This document shows, piece by piece, positions 7,858 through 15,874 of a stretch of 43,330 nucleotides of DNA (position 1 is its first letter; each line of letters begins with the position of its first letter). A model generated the notes under the pieces. It was not told the origin of the DNA, ran no database searches, and saw nothing but the letters and a program-made list of their open reading frames with translations. The DNA is taken from contig JAUWBD010000013.1 of NCBI GenBank assembly GCA_030605125.1, forward strand, positions 1-43,330, read 5' to 3'. The stretch is from Verrucomicrobiota bacterium (GTDB taxonomy: Bacteria; Verrucomicrobiota; Verrucomicrobiia; Opitutales; Opitutaceae). Position numbers and translations under genes: made by a program.

Positions 7858-9318
7858 TTACGGGAGAACGTTTCCCATCACGGCGGAAAGAATACCCGGT
7901 GTTAAGTTGAATGGTTTCGATCTTTCTTGGCTGTCGGTATCCACGGTGCCGCGAAGCATCAACTGCTCCCAATCATCTAAATTGGTCGCTCGGATCGGAA
8001 CGCCCAGACCTACGTCCGCCCCATGCTCCAGCAGCGCTTCAACGCACGCGGTCGCGCCGACGCGCACCGCTTGAAGCAGCGGTGTCAGCTCCGTGAGCTG
8101 TCCGGTGCTGCGATCCCTCTGCGCGAAATCGGGCGGGTAGCCCGCCTCCAGCGCTTTTCGCAGCAGCACGTCGTCGCCCACCGCGCACAACTCCGCGAGC
8201 AAGGTCGTCGGGTGATCGTCGCACGCGCGGCGGTAGCCGTTTTCCAAGAGAATCGAAACGACCTCGTCCCCACCCGCCGCCAACTCGTGCAAGGGCCAGC
8301 AGGGCCAGCCAAGACCAGCGGAGTCTATCAGCTCGAGTTGCGCCAAAAGCCGCAGCACGTCGCAGCGTCCGCGCACGCTGGCTTCGTGAACCAAGGCCAT
8401 GTCGAGTTCGGGCAGCGTCGCGATCTTCGCGGCGATCTGGTCGAAGGTTTCACCGCGCCGTAGCGCCCGCAGCGCCGCGCGCGTTTGCCATCGTGCCGGA
8501 TTTCGCAGCGCCCTCGCCGCGTGATAGTCCGTCACACCTAGCGCCCGGTGCCCGGGTGCCTCGGAGTCGGCGCCGTGCCGACGAAGTTCCCTCAGCACGT
8601 CGTCGTCGCCGACGATCTCCGCGAGCATGAGCGGCGTGAACGATGCGGGCCGCCCCTTCTGCCACGACGAGTTTGCGGGGTGGAACCAAGGCGGGATGGG
8701 TCCTCGGCCCGACATGATCGCGACATGATTTGCATCCGCGCCCGCTTCGAGCAGCAGCCGAACGCAATCGAGCTCGCGGGCGGCGACGGCGATCGCCAGC
8801 GGGCGATACCAAAACCGCGTGTCCTCGTGTTGAGCGTCGTGATAGAAGTCCACGACCGCCTCGTTCGGTGAGGCCCCGGCTCCGAGAAGCTCGGCCACCC
8901 AATCGGCCCGATCCGCTTCGCAGGCGGCGGCGAGACACGCCGCGCGATTCGGCATATCGCCGGGCCGATATCGCATGCGTTGAAGCCAGCGCCAGACGAC
9001 AGCCTCCTCGTTCTCGATCAGTGGAATGACGTGACGTCCGAGGTCGTGCGAGAGGCCTTGATCGAGGCAGGCCTCGGCTTCGTCCCAGCGCCTACGCTCC
9101 ACGCAGGAGGCGAACAAATCCACATCGGGGTGCTCTTTACTCGGCAGACTTTTCAGTCGTTGCCGCCAAGCCGCGCCCGACTCCCGACGAACGAGCGCGT
9201 GTTGCGCCGCACGATGAGGACAAAGGTGGGGCTGCCGGCAGATTGAAAGAATCTCGGGGCGTGGTTCAAACGGTTCGGTTTGTGGTGTGTGCACACATAT
9301 ATATACGCAAGGATCCAC
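7858..9318 (-). CDS. Ankyrin-repeat protein
   Basis: 486 residues with at least four recognisable ankyrin units: AACEADRADWVAELLGAGA, PLAIAVAARELDCVRLLLEAG, TPLMLAEIVGDDDVLREL, and TPLLQAVRVGATACVEALLEHGADV near the C-terminus, with more degenerate repeats between them. Ankyrin repeats bind partner proteins, so the protein is probably a scaffold or inhibitor rather than an enzyme. The start is uncertain: GTG 9318 gives the longest form, and another GTG eight codons in (9294) is possible; neither has a good ribosome binding site. There is no signal peptide, so it is probably cytoplasmic. It is the first gene of a minus-strand set with the PD-(D/E)XK-like gene (14-base gap) and the small gene after that. 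Confidence 0.75.
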   Translation of the reverse strand: MDPCVYICVHTPQTEPFEPRPEILSICRQPHLCPHRAAQHALVRRESGAAWRQRLKSLPSKEHPDVDLFASCVERRRWDEAEACLDQGLSHDLGRHVIPLIENEEAVVWRWLQRMRYRPGDMPNRAACLAAACEADRADWVAELLGAGASPNEAVVDFYHDAQHEDTRFWYRPLAIAVAARELDCVRLLLEAGADANHVAIMSGRGPIPPWFHPANSSWQKGRPASFTPLMLAEIVGDDDVLRELRRHGADSEAPGHRALGVTDYHAARALRNPARWQTRAALRALRRGETFDQIAAKIATLPELDMALVHEASVRGRCDVLRLLAQLELIDSAGLGWPCWPLHELAAGGDEVVSILLENGYRRACDDHPTTLLAELCAVGDDVLLRKALEAGYPPDFAQRDRSTGQLTELTPLLQAVRVGATACVEALLEHGADVGLGVPIRATNLDDWEQLMLRGTVDTDSQERSKPFNLTPGILSAVMGNVLP

Positions 9319-9648
9319 AACTCAATCTATAAAAGCATCTAACAAAACTAGCCGCCGTCGCCGCGGCTCACCCGCAGCAAACCATAACGCGCGCCTTCCC
9401 GCTCCCACCTAAAACGCCACAAGGTCGGGAGAATCCAGAGGCGCCCCCCCCCTCGCCGGCCTTTTTCTTCTCCGCGCCGCGTCATCCCCGGCCCCTGTTT
9501 GGGAGCCACCCCCTATGGCGCATCGCCTTCCATTGGCGCAGCCATTTTCGCCGCGTCAAGACGCCGTAAACCGCTGGATTCAAATCACTCCGGCTTGTTC
9601 GCCGGCGGGCGGCGGTGCTGGATCGGGGTCCGCAACCCCGCCTACTCC
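9319..9648. other. 330-base stretch without a supported gene
   Basis: This stretch separates the divergent ankyrin and lipoprotein genes. Its left end is AT-rich (9297-9345, with alternating TA and an A-rich segment), plausible as promoter DNA for the minus-strand block. It also holds a run of C at about 9446-9454. At 9633-9645 a GGGGTCCGCAACCCC hairpin lies just before the lipoprotein start. In-frame extensions of the lipoprotein reading frame reach 9499 but encode low-complexity sequence with no homology I recognise. I see no tRNA, SRP RNA or other known RNA here. Confidence 0.5.
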
Positions 9649-10224
9649 ATGCCTCGCCTTCCGCTCGCCCAAGCAACCGTCTCCGCCCTCGCCCTGCTCC
9701 TGCTCGCCGCGTGTCGCACCGGACCCGCCGCCGCCACCTACACGCCGCTCCCGCCCGCCCCCGCCCCGATCGTCTCGCCCTTTCCCGAGCGCGAGGCGCC
9801 GCCTCCGCCGGGAGTCACGATCTCCCCGCCGCTCACCACCGATCCCGCCACGCCCACGATCCCGTTCGCGCTGCGCACGCCCAACGAGCGCACCTTCCCG
9901 CACAACGCGATCGGCGCCAATCTCGCCTTCACCTCCAACCTCCGCATGCCCCGCCTCGAGGCCGCGAGCATCGACCCGCAGACCTTCCAGCTGCGCATGC
10001 GCTTCAGCAACGCCAGCGACAGCCCCCTCTACGTCTCGCTCGTCTGCGCCTACGAGGGCGAGACGCGCGCCGCGCACACCGTCCGCCGCGTGCAGTTTCC
10101 GGTGAACACCTTCCGCGACATCGCCCTCGACCTCCAAGGCGACCCCTCGCGCAAGCTCAACATCCAGGCCACCGCCATTCCGGTCTCGGCGACCGAGGGC
10201 GCACGACTCACCAAGGCGCGTTGA
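9649..10224 (+). CDS. Small lipoprotein of unknown function
   Basis: 191 residues. The N-terminus MPRLPLAQATVSALALLLLAAC is a classic type II signal: a basic start, a hydrophobic core and the lipobox LAAC with the lipidated Cys at residue 22. A Pro-rich linker follows (to about residue 65), then a globular part with the phrases FQLRMRFSNASDSPLYVSL and VQFPVNTFRDIALDL. This pattern resembles a small immunoglobulin-like or YcfL-type lipoprotein domain, but the assignment is weak. ATG 9649 was chosen because the signal peptide begins there. The protein is probably anchored in the outer or inner membrane, facing the periplasm. The downstream pfp gene has its own 199-base leader. Confidence 0.7.
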   Translation: MPRLPLAQATVSALALLLLAACRTGPAAATYTPLPPAPAPIVSPFPEREAPPPPGVTISPPLTTDPATPTIPFALRTPNERTFPHNAIGANLAFTSNLRMPRLEAASIDPQTFQLRMRFSNASDSPLYVSLVCAYEGETRAAHTVRRVQFPVNTFRDIALDLQGDPSRKLNIQATAIPVSATEGARLTKAR

Positions 10225-10303
10225 GCCCCGCCCGGCGGCGGCGCGCCTGCTCGATTTCACCCGCGCGACGGCGGCTCCGGAACCTCTCCGCCCGCCCCGA
10301 GAG

Positions 10304-10333
10304 CCCGGTGGCTTCACCGGGTCCGCCACCGGG
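10304..10333 (+). promoter_or_regulatory. Possible switching stem in the pfp leader
   Basis: The segment CCCGGTG (10304-10310) can pair with CACCGGG (10315-10321), or, extended as CCCGGTGGC (10304-10312), with GCCACCGGG (10325-10333). The two hairpins are mutually exclusive and lie 90 bases before the pfp start. Alternative pairing of one arm with two partners is the layout of attenuators, but in such GC-rich DNA it may be chance. Confidence 0.3.
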
Positions 10334-10423
10334 GAAATTTGAGTTTGCCAGCGCCTCGCGCCGCTCGGCACTGTGCCCCTTCACGTCCGCGTTCAGTAAG
10401 CCTTTAAACCAACTCACACAGCC

Positions 10424-11683
10424 ATGTCCGAAGATCTCGTAGGTAATGTCCTGGTCGGCCAGTCCGGCGGCCCCACCGCAGTCATCAACGCCTCCCTCGC
10501 GGGCGTGATCTCGGAGGCCCTCAACCACCCCGACATCGAGGAGATCTACGGCGCCCTCAACGGCGTGCTCGGCATCCTGAACGAAGACCTCATCGACCTC
10601 GCCGCCGAGAGCCAGCAGACCATCCGCGGCCTCAAGTTCACCCCCGGCGCCGCCCTCGGCACCTGCCGCTACAAGCTCAAGAAGCAGGCCGACTTCGACC
10701 GCGTGCTCGAGGTCTTCAAGGCCCACAACATCCGCTACTTCTTCTACGCCGGCGGCAACGACTCGCAGGACACCGCCGACAAGATCTCCAAGCTCGCCCA
10801 GGCCCAGGGCTACGCCCTCCGCGTGATCGGCATCCCCAAGACGATCGACAACGACCTCGTCATCACCGACCACACCCCCGGCTACGGCTCGGTCATCAAG
10901 TATATCTCCACCACGATCCGCGAGATCGCCTGCGACAACGCCGCCATGGGCCAGCACGACCTCGTGCAAATCGTCGAGGTCATGGGCCGCAACGCCGGCT
11001 GGATCGCCGCCGGCGCCGCCCTCGCCAAGCGCCGCGATCACCCGCACGATCCCCCGCACCTCATCTACCTCCCCGAGGTCGCCTTCAGCACCGAAAAGTT
11101 CGTCGCCGACATCCAACGCGTCCTCAAGCGCGAGAAGTTCTGCCTCATCGTCGTCGGCGAGGGCCTCGTGGACGCCGATGGCAACTACATCGCCGCGGCC
11201 GACGCCACCGACGCCTTCGGCCACGCCCAGCTCGGCGGCGCCGCCGACTACCTCCAGTCCCTCGTCGAGCAGAACCTCCCCGGCATCAAGTGCCGCACCG
11301 TCAAGCTCGGCATGGCCCAGCGCTGCGCCGCGCACGCCGGCTCCAAGACCGACGCCGACGAGGCCTTCCTCGCCGGACAGTGGGCCGTCAAATCCGCCAT
11401 CCGCGGCGAGACCGACAAGATGGTCACCCTCCAGCGCACCGAGACCGACCACTACGCGGTCGAGACCGGCCTCGCCCCCCTCTCCGAGATCGCCAACGGC
11501 GTCAAAAAGCTGCCCCGCGAGTGGATCAACGAGGACGGCGTCTCCATGAACCACCAGTTCATCCGCTACGCCACCCCGCTCATCCAGGGCGAGACCCAGG
11601 TCGCCTTCGACCACGGCCTCCCCGCCTTCGCCAAGCTCGACAAGGTCGCCATCGACAAGCAGCTCCCCGCCTACGAGACCTGA
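10424..11683 (+). CDS. pfp: Diphosphate--fructose-6-phosphate 1-phosphotransferase (PPi-PFK)
   Basis: 419 residues. The enzyme phosphorylates fructose-6-phosphate using pyrophosphate, a reversible glycolytic step in the cytoplasm. N-terminal VGQSGGPTAVINASLAG is the PFK phosphate-binding start. The phosphoryl-donor loop reads GGNDSQD at 110-116, in place of the GGDGS of ATP enzymes, and the catalytic motif PKTIDNDL carries Lys where ATP-PFKs have Gly; both point to pyrophosphate as donor. MGRNAGW is the fructose-6-phosphate site. The start at ATG 10424 fits the family. A strong intrinsic terminator follows 38 bases after the stop, so the gene appears monocistronic. Confidence 0.92.
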   Translation: MSEDLVGNVLVGQSGGPTAVINASLAGVISEALNHPDIEEIYGALNGVLGILNEDLIDLAAESQQTIRGLKFTPGAALGTCRYKLKKQADFDRVLEVFKAHNIRYFFYAGGNDSQDTADKISKLAQAQGYALRVIGIPKTIDNDLVITDHTPGYGSVIKYISTTIREIACDNAAMGQHDLVQIVEVMGRNAGWIAAGAALAKRRDHPHDPPHLIYLPEVAFSTEKFVADIQRVLKREKFCLIVVGEGLVDADGNYIAAADATDAFGHAQLGGAADYLQSLVEQNLPGIKCRTVKLGMAQRCAAHAGSKTDADEAFLAGQWAVKSAIRGETDKMVTLQRTETDHYAVETGLAPLSEIANGVKKLPREWINEDGVSMNHQFIRYATPLIQGETQVAFDHGLPAFAKLDKVAIDKQLPAYET

Positions 11684-11721
11684 GTCTCGAAAGCCCCGAC
11701 GCGGCTTTTTCCACTCCCCCC

Positions 11722-11754
11722 AGCCCGGATCGCCCCCGCGATCCGGGCTTTTTT
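11722..11754 (+). terminator. Rho-independent terminator after pfp
   Basis: A perfect 11-bp stem, AGCCCGGATCG (11722-11732) with CGATCCGGGCT (11739-11749), closes a 6-base loop and is followed by six T. It separates pfp from the sigma factor operon. Confidence 0.9.
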
Positions 11755-11803
11755 GCGCCCACGCGCCCCGTCACCTCGCGTCTTCCCGCGCACCGCCGTG
11801 GCG

Positions 11804-12487
11804 ATGGTTGCCAAACGCCTTCCCATGACTCAGCTTGGCGACTCGTCCTCCATGCAAGCCCTGGCCAAAGCCCACGCCCCCACGGCCGCCACGCCCGAAC
11901 GGCGTCGCGAGGCCGAAGCGGACTGGCTGCTCGTCCAGCGCGTGCAAGCCGGTGAGGTGGCGTGCTTTGACCAGCTCGTCCACAACTACCGCGAGCGCAT
12001 CTGGGGCGTGATCTACCACCTCACCGCCAACCGCGAGGACGCCGCCGATCTGGCGCAGGACACCTTCATCCGCGCCTTCCAGTCGATCAACCGCTTCCAG
12101 GGCCAGTCCGCCTTCTTCACTTGGCTCTACCGCATCGCGGTCAACACCACCCTCAACCACCTCCAAAAGGCCAAGCTGCGCCGCTTCTTCAGCTTGGAAA
12201 AAATCCGCGACGAGGAGCCGGTGGCCAACCTGCTCGACCAACTCGCCGACCCCTCCAACGCCTCCGACCGCGCCGCCTGCCTGAGCGAGCTGCAGCTGAA
12301 ATTGAACGAGGCGATGCAAAAACTGTCTATCAAGCATCGCACCGTGGTCACGCTCTTCGAAATCGACGGTCTCTCTCACGAGGAGATCGCCGAAATCACC
12401 GGGACCTCGGTCGGCACCGTTCGTTCGCGACTCCACTACGCCAAGCAACTCCTCCAAGCCGAATTGCAATCCTACCTGAGCGCATGA
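11804..12487 (+). CDS. RNA polymerase sigma factor, ECF family (sigma-70 region 2 and 4)
   Basis: 227 residues from ATG 11804; ATG 11825 (MTQLGDSSSM) is an equally possible start, since neither has a clear ribosome binding site. Region 2 spans roughly residues 58-120, with LVHNYRERIWGVIYHLTAN, then DAADLAQDTFIRAFQ and the core-binding and -10-recognition segment SAFFTWLYRIAVNTTLNHL. Region 4 covers the last 60 residues, with LSHEEIAEITGTSVGTVRSRLHYAK as the -35 helix-turn-helix. It has RpoE-like architecture and no extra C-terminal domain. The stop overlaps the start of the next gene (ATGA at 12484-12487), the usual sigma/anti-sigma arrangement. Confidence 0.92.
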   Translation: MVAKRLPMTQLGDSSSMQALAKAHAPTAATPERRREAEADWLLVQRVQAGEVACFDQLVHNYRERIWGVIYHLTANREDAADLAQDTFIRAFQSINRFQGQSAFFTWLYRIAVNTTLNHLQKAKLRRFFSLEKIRDEEPVANLLDQLADPSNASDRAACLSELQLKLNEAMQKLSIKHRTVVTLFEIDGLSHEEIAEITGTSVGTVRSRLHYAKQLLQAELQSYLSA

Positions 12488-13425
12488 GCCAATACCCCGA
12501 CGACAAGCGCCTCGACGCCCCCGCCGCCGCGGGCAAACCGACTCTGGAATCGCTGCTGCGCCTGAAACGCGCGGAGCGCCCCGACGCCGCTTTCTGGGAA
12601 GAGTTCGACCGCGGCCTGCGCGAGAAACAACTCGCGGCCATCATCGAGCCCCGCCCTTGGTGGCTGGGCCTCGCCCTCTTGGGCCGCCGCCTCGTGCCCG
12701 CCGGCCTGCCCGTATCGGCCGCCGCCGCCGCGCTCCTCGCCGTCATGGTCGTGCGCACGCAGGCCCCCTTCGGCGCCGTGTCCGGTCCCGTCGAATTCGG
12801 CCCCGACCTCCCGCCCGCTCAGCCCGTCGCCGCGGCTGTCGTCGTGGCCGCGACCGCCCCCGAGGCCGTGCCGGCGGCCCCCGCGGCGCAAAACCCGCCG
12901 ACCACCCTTCCGCCTGAGCGGATCGTCGCGAACACCCCGCCTCCCGCCCGCACCGCCACCGCCGCCCTCAAGCCCGTCGCTCAGCCGATGCTGGCCGCCG
13001 CGCCTTCGCCCGCGGCCAATCCGGCTCCCGAGGCCGCGCGCGCCGTCGCCGAGCCGCTCGTGCCCGCGCTCCTCGAGCTGCCGCCGCTCGCTTCCGCTCC
13101 CGAGCCCACCGCCTCGCAGCTCGCCATCGCGCGCAATCTCGCGACCGTCCGCTCCGAAGCCCCCGAGCTCCTGCCCTCCGCCGCCGGCGCGCTCTCCGCC
13201 GACGCCGAAAGCGCGGATTCCGGCGACTCGCTCCAGATGGTCGTGCGCAATCCGCGCCACGCCCGCGTGCTCCTCGCCATGGCCGACGCCCCCGAGGTGG
13301 AAGGCTCCGCCGGTCTCGGTCAGGTGCGCGAGCGCCTCACCCACCGCCTTGGCAGCGACGAGACGCGCCTCGGCTCCGCCAGCCGCCTCGGCGTCGGCGG
13401 CGACCGCTTCTCCCTCAGCTTCTGA
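12484..13425 (+). CDS. Probable membrane-anchored anti-sigma factor
   Basis: 313 residues, coupled to the ECF sigma gene by a 4-base overlap. The cytoplasmic N-terminal 60 residues (LESLLRLKRAERPDAAFWEEF) could form the sigma-binding helix bundle. A hydrophobic stretch at about residues 69-95, between RRLVPAG and VVRTQ, is the likely membrane segment. The remainder is a long Ala/Pro-rich region with low complexity and a short conserved-looking tail (VRERLTHRLGSDETRLGSA). No classical zinc-binding HxxxCxxC motif is visible, so the anti-sigma call rests on gene order, the single membrane segment and the long extracytoplasmic part. An intrinsic terminator follows 26 bases after the stop. Confidence 0.65.
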   Translation: MSQYPDDKRLDAPAAAGKPTLESLLRLKRAERPDAAFWEEFDRGLREKQLAAIIEPRPWWLGLALLGRRLVPAGLPVSAAAAALLAVMVVRTQAPFGAVSGPVEFGPDLPPAQPVAAAVVVAATAPEAVPAAPAAQNPPTTLPPERIVANTPPPARTATAALKPVAQPMLAAAPSPAANPAPEAARAVAEPLVPALLELPPLASAPEPTASQLAIARNLATVRSEAPELLPSAAGALSADAESADSGDSLQMVVRNPRHARVLLAMADAPEVEGSAGLGQVRERLTHRLGSDETRLGSASRLGVGGDRFSLSF

Positions 13426-13450
13426 AGCGGACGAGCCCCCTCTCGGTCAC

Positions 13451-13478
13451 GCCCCGGTCTTGCACGCCGGGGCTTTTT
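13451..13478 (+). terminator. Rho-independent terminator after the sigma/anti-sigma operon
   Basis: GCCCCGG (13451-13457) pairs with CCGGGGC (13467-13473) around a 9-base loop and is followed by TTTTT. Confidence 0.8.
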
Positions 13479-13551
13479 CGTGCCCCGCGCCGGGGCCTTG
13501 ATGATCCCGCCGCGCTTGCGGTGGCGCACCCTCGCCCCCGACGATGGATGC

Positions 13552-13968
13552 ATGGTGCACCAGACCACCCTCACCCTGCCGGCGCACGGTGCCGGCCTGC
13601 ACGAGTTCACCGAACGACTCGCCGAGATCGTCGCCCGCTCGCGCGTGCGCACGGGCCTGGTCCACGTGTTTTGCCTGCACACCAGCGCCTCGCTCGTCAT
13701 CATGGAGAACGCCGACCCGAGCGCGCGGCGCGACCTCGAGGCCTGGCTGAACCGGCACGTGCCCGAGGACGACCCGCATTTCACGCACACGCTGGAGGGG
13801 CCCGACGACATGCCCAGCCACATCAAGATGGCGCTCACCCGCACGAGCGAGACGATCCCCGTGGCCGAGGGGCGGCTCGCGCTCGGCGCCTGGCAGGGCG
13901 TGTTTCTGTGGGAGCACCGGCGCGCGCCGCACCCGCGCCGCGTGATCGTCACCGTGACAGGCGAGTGA
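13552..13968 (+). CDS. yjbQ: YjbQ family protein (UPF0047; secondary thiamine-phosphate synthase-like)
   Basis: 138 residues, the standard length of the family. Conserved features include CLHTSASLVIMENADP (residues 41-56, with His43), FTHTLEGPDDMPSHIKMAL (about 77-95, with His79 and His90 as probable ligands), and GRLALGAWQGVFLWEHR near the C-terminus. Family members form trimers and can replace thiamine-phosphate synthase when over-produced in E. coli; the physiological role is unsettled. ATG 13552 (MVHQTTLTL) gives the family N-terminus, and the longer open frame upstream overlaps the preceding terminator. It is convergent with thrC, with 9 bases between the stops. Confidence 0.9.
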   Translation: MVHQTTLTLPAHGAGLHEFTERLAEIVARSRVRTGLVHVFCLHTSASLVIMENADPSARRDLEAWLNRHVPEDDPHFTHTLEGPDDMPSHIKMALTRTSETIPVAEGRLALGAWQGVFLWEHRRAPHPRRVIVTVTGE

Positions 13969-13977
13969 GGGCGCCCG

Positions 13978-15339
13978 TCACACCGCGTGCCGGTCGAGGT
14001 AGTCGCGGATCGCGGCGGCGTCGGCCGGCAGCTTGTGTTTCACCAGCGGCCGCGCCTTCAGCGCCTCGAGGCTCGGGTGCGTGGGCTCCACGCCGATCGC
14101 CGACACGATGGTGTCGGGAAACTTCGCGGGGCTGGCGGTGGCGAGCACGATGCTGGGGCGGTCCGCCGAGAGCGACTTGAAGCCGCAGGCGGTGTGCGGG
14201 TCCGCGATGTAGTTGTAGCGCTGATACACGTCGCGGATGATGCCGGGGATCTCCGCGTCGTTGGTGCGCGAGGCGGTGAAGGTGTCGCGGTCGAAGTTTT
14301 CGAAGGTGTAGGCGCCGGTGGTCTTGAAGGCCTGCATGACCTCGCGGACCTTCGCGGGATCGCGGCCCACGCTGTAGTAGAGGAAGCGCTCGAAGTTGCT
14401 CGACACCTGGATGTCCATCGAGGGCGCGAGCGAGGGCGTGACGGTGGAGACGCGGTAGTCGCCGGTGGTGAAGAGGCGGTGCAGGATGTCGTTTTGGTTG
14501 GTCGCCACGCGGAAGGAGTGCAGCGGCACGCCCATTTTCTGAAGCAGCCAGCCCGCGAGCACGTTGCCGAAGTTGCCGGTGGGGACGACGAACTCGATCT
14601 CGTCGCGCACGCCGGCCGGCAGGCGCAGGTAGGCCCAGAGGTAATAGACGCACTGGGCGAGGATGCGGGCGAGGTTGATGGAGTTGACCGCGCTGAGGCG
14701 GTGGCGGGTGCGGAATTCCTGGTCGGCGAAGAGCTCCTTCAGCGCGGCCTGCGCGTCGTCGAAGGTGCCGGAGATGGCGAGGGCGTGGACGTTGGCCGCG
14801 CCGGTGCAGGCCATCTGGCGCTCCTGGAGCGGCGAGGTGCGGCCGTCCGGGTAGAGGATGAAGATGGCGGTGCCGGGCTTGCCGAGCAGGCCGTGGATGG
14901 CGGCCGAGCCGGTGTCGCCCGAGGTGGCGCCGAGGACGTTGATCGACTGGCCGCGCACGCGGCACTGGTGCTCGTAGAGGTTGCCGAGGAGCTGGAGGGC
15001 GAAGTCCTTGAAGGCGAGCGTGGGGCCGTGGAAGAGCTCGAGCACGTAGGTGCGCTCGTCGAGCTTCACCACCGGGGCGATGTCGGCGTGGGAGAAGGTG
15101 GTGTAGCTGCAGGCGATCAGCGCGCGCAGGGTGTCGGCCGGGATGTCGGTCGCGAAGCGGGAGAGGAATTCGTAGCAGAGTTCCGGATACGAAAGCGTGG
15201 AGAAGCGCGCGAGGTCGGCGGCGGTGAAGCGCGGGAGGGCCTCGGGCAGGTAGAGCCCGCCATCGGGCGCGAGGCCGGTGGCGACGGCGTCGGAAAAACC
15301 GAGTGCGGGGGCTTGGCCGCGGGTGGAGATGAAGCGCAT
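13978..15339 (-). CDS. thrC: Threonine synthase
   Basis: 453 residues. A pyridoxal-phosphate enzyme converting O-phosphohomoserine to threonine, the last step of threonine synthesis. The N-terminus MRFISTRGQAPALGFSDA is typical. PLP is attached to Lys111 in HGPTLAFKDFALQLLGN, and GATSGDTGSAA is the phosphate-binding loop. The length matches the long class of threonine synthase (fungal/E. coli ThrC type). It lies on the same strand as lysC, but a toxin-antitoxin pair sits between the two; the toxin stop is only 21 bases before the thrC start, so thrC may be read from the same transcript. Confidence 0.95.
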   Translation of the reverse strand: MRFISTRGQAPALGFSDAVATGLAPDGGLYLPEALPRFTAADLARFSTLSYPELCYEFLSRFATDIPADTLRALIACSYTTFSHADIAPVVKLDERTYVLELFHGPTLAFKDFALQLLGNLYEHQCRVRGQSINVLGATSGDTGSAAIHGLLGKPGTAIFILYPDGRTSPLQERQMACTGAANVHALAISGTFDDAQAALKELFADQEFRTRHRLSAVNSINLARILAQCVYYLWAYLRLPAGVRDEIEFVVPTGNFGNVLAGWLLQKMGVPLHSFRVATNQNDILHRLFTTGDYRVSTVTPSLAPSMDIQVSSNFERFLYYSVGRDPAKVREVMQAFKTTGAYTFENFDRDTFTASRTNDAEIPGIIRDVYQRYNYIADPHTACGFKSLSADRPSIVLATASPAKFPDTIVSAIGVEPTHPSLEALKARPLVKHKLPADAAAIRDYLDRHAV

Positions 15340-15360
15340 GGCGGAAAAGGAGGTGGAGGG

Positions 15361-15624
15361 CTAGTCGGCGGACTCTACTCGGGTGATATTTACGCGCCGC
15401 ACCGCCTCATCGATCCAGTAGTCGATCACGTGTGCGCCCACGATCAGGCTCAGGACCACGCGACCGTCGTCATCGAGTCGCGTGTAGTCGGGTTCGCGAT
15501 GGGGGTTGCGTATCAGGTCGTCCATCTCGGCTTCGATCCGCCGGCCCTCCCGGCGAGGCAGTTCGAGCACGAACTGAAACGCGCGTCGCTCCAGAAAAAG
15601 CTCGTAGGGGCGACGTGAATTCAC
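15361..15624 (-). CDS. Type II toxin-like protein (RelE/ParE-like fold)
   Basis: 87 residues from a GTG start at 15624 that overlaps the antitoxin stop (GTGA, 15621-15624). Hallmarks of the RelE/ParE superfamily are visible: YELFLERRAFQFVLELP (first strand and helix), a basic middle with RREGRRIEAEMDDLIRNPH, then LDDDGRVVLSLIVGAHVIDYWID, equivalent to the family's central sheet strands ('R.....G..VIYWVD..'), and a final strand VRRVNITRVE. I infer an mRNA-interferase- or gyrase-type toxin, but the subfamily cannot be set by eye. The small size, the antitoxin directly upstream and the overlap all fit a type II module. Confidence 0.75.
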   Translation of the reverse strand: MNSRRPYELFLERRAFQFVLELPRREGRRIEAEMDDLIRNPHREPDYTRLDDDGRVVLSLIVGAHVIDYWIDEAVRRVNITRVESAD

Positions 15625-15812
15625 GCGCGCAGCTGCTTCTTGAGTTCCGAGAACGGCACGCCCTTGCCGGCGGCCAGTTCCCGGTTGCGCCGGGTGGTTT
15701 CCTTGCGCCACGCCGGCGTCTCGCTCCGCAACTGGATGAGGTAGAGCTGGATCTCGCGGCGCTGCCGCTGGTTCATCTTGGCGATGCGCGCTTTGACTTC
15801 TTCAACGCTCAT
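15621..15812 (-). CDS. Type II antitoxin-like protein
   Basis: 63 residues, ATG 15812 (MSVEEVKARIAKMNQRQR). The protein is small, highly charged and helical, with Arg/Lys/Glu-rich heptads and a C-terminal AGKGVPFSELKKQLRA tail resembling the toxin-binding ends of antitoxins. Its stop overlaps the toxin start by four bases, the usual antitoxin-toxin order. I do not recognise a DNA-binding motif such as ribbon-helix-helix with confidence. It begins 62 bases after the lysC stop on the same strand. Confidence 0.7.
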   Translation of the reverse strand: MSVEEVKARIAKMNQRQRREIQLYLIQLRSETPAWRKETTRRNRELAAGKGVPFSELKKQLRA

Positions 15813-15874
15813 GGCGGCAAGCTAGGTCAAAGGCGCGAAGCGTCAACGGCGGGCGAGCGGCGGCGCGCGGGAAC

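Noticed and set aside
9601-9700. Possible SRP RNA-like sequence near GGTCCGCAACCCC
   Set aside because: The conserved GGAAGG...AGCA element of SRP RNA is absent, and the lipoprotein signal peptide begins within the supposed RNA.
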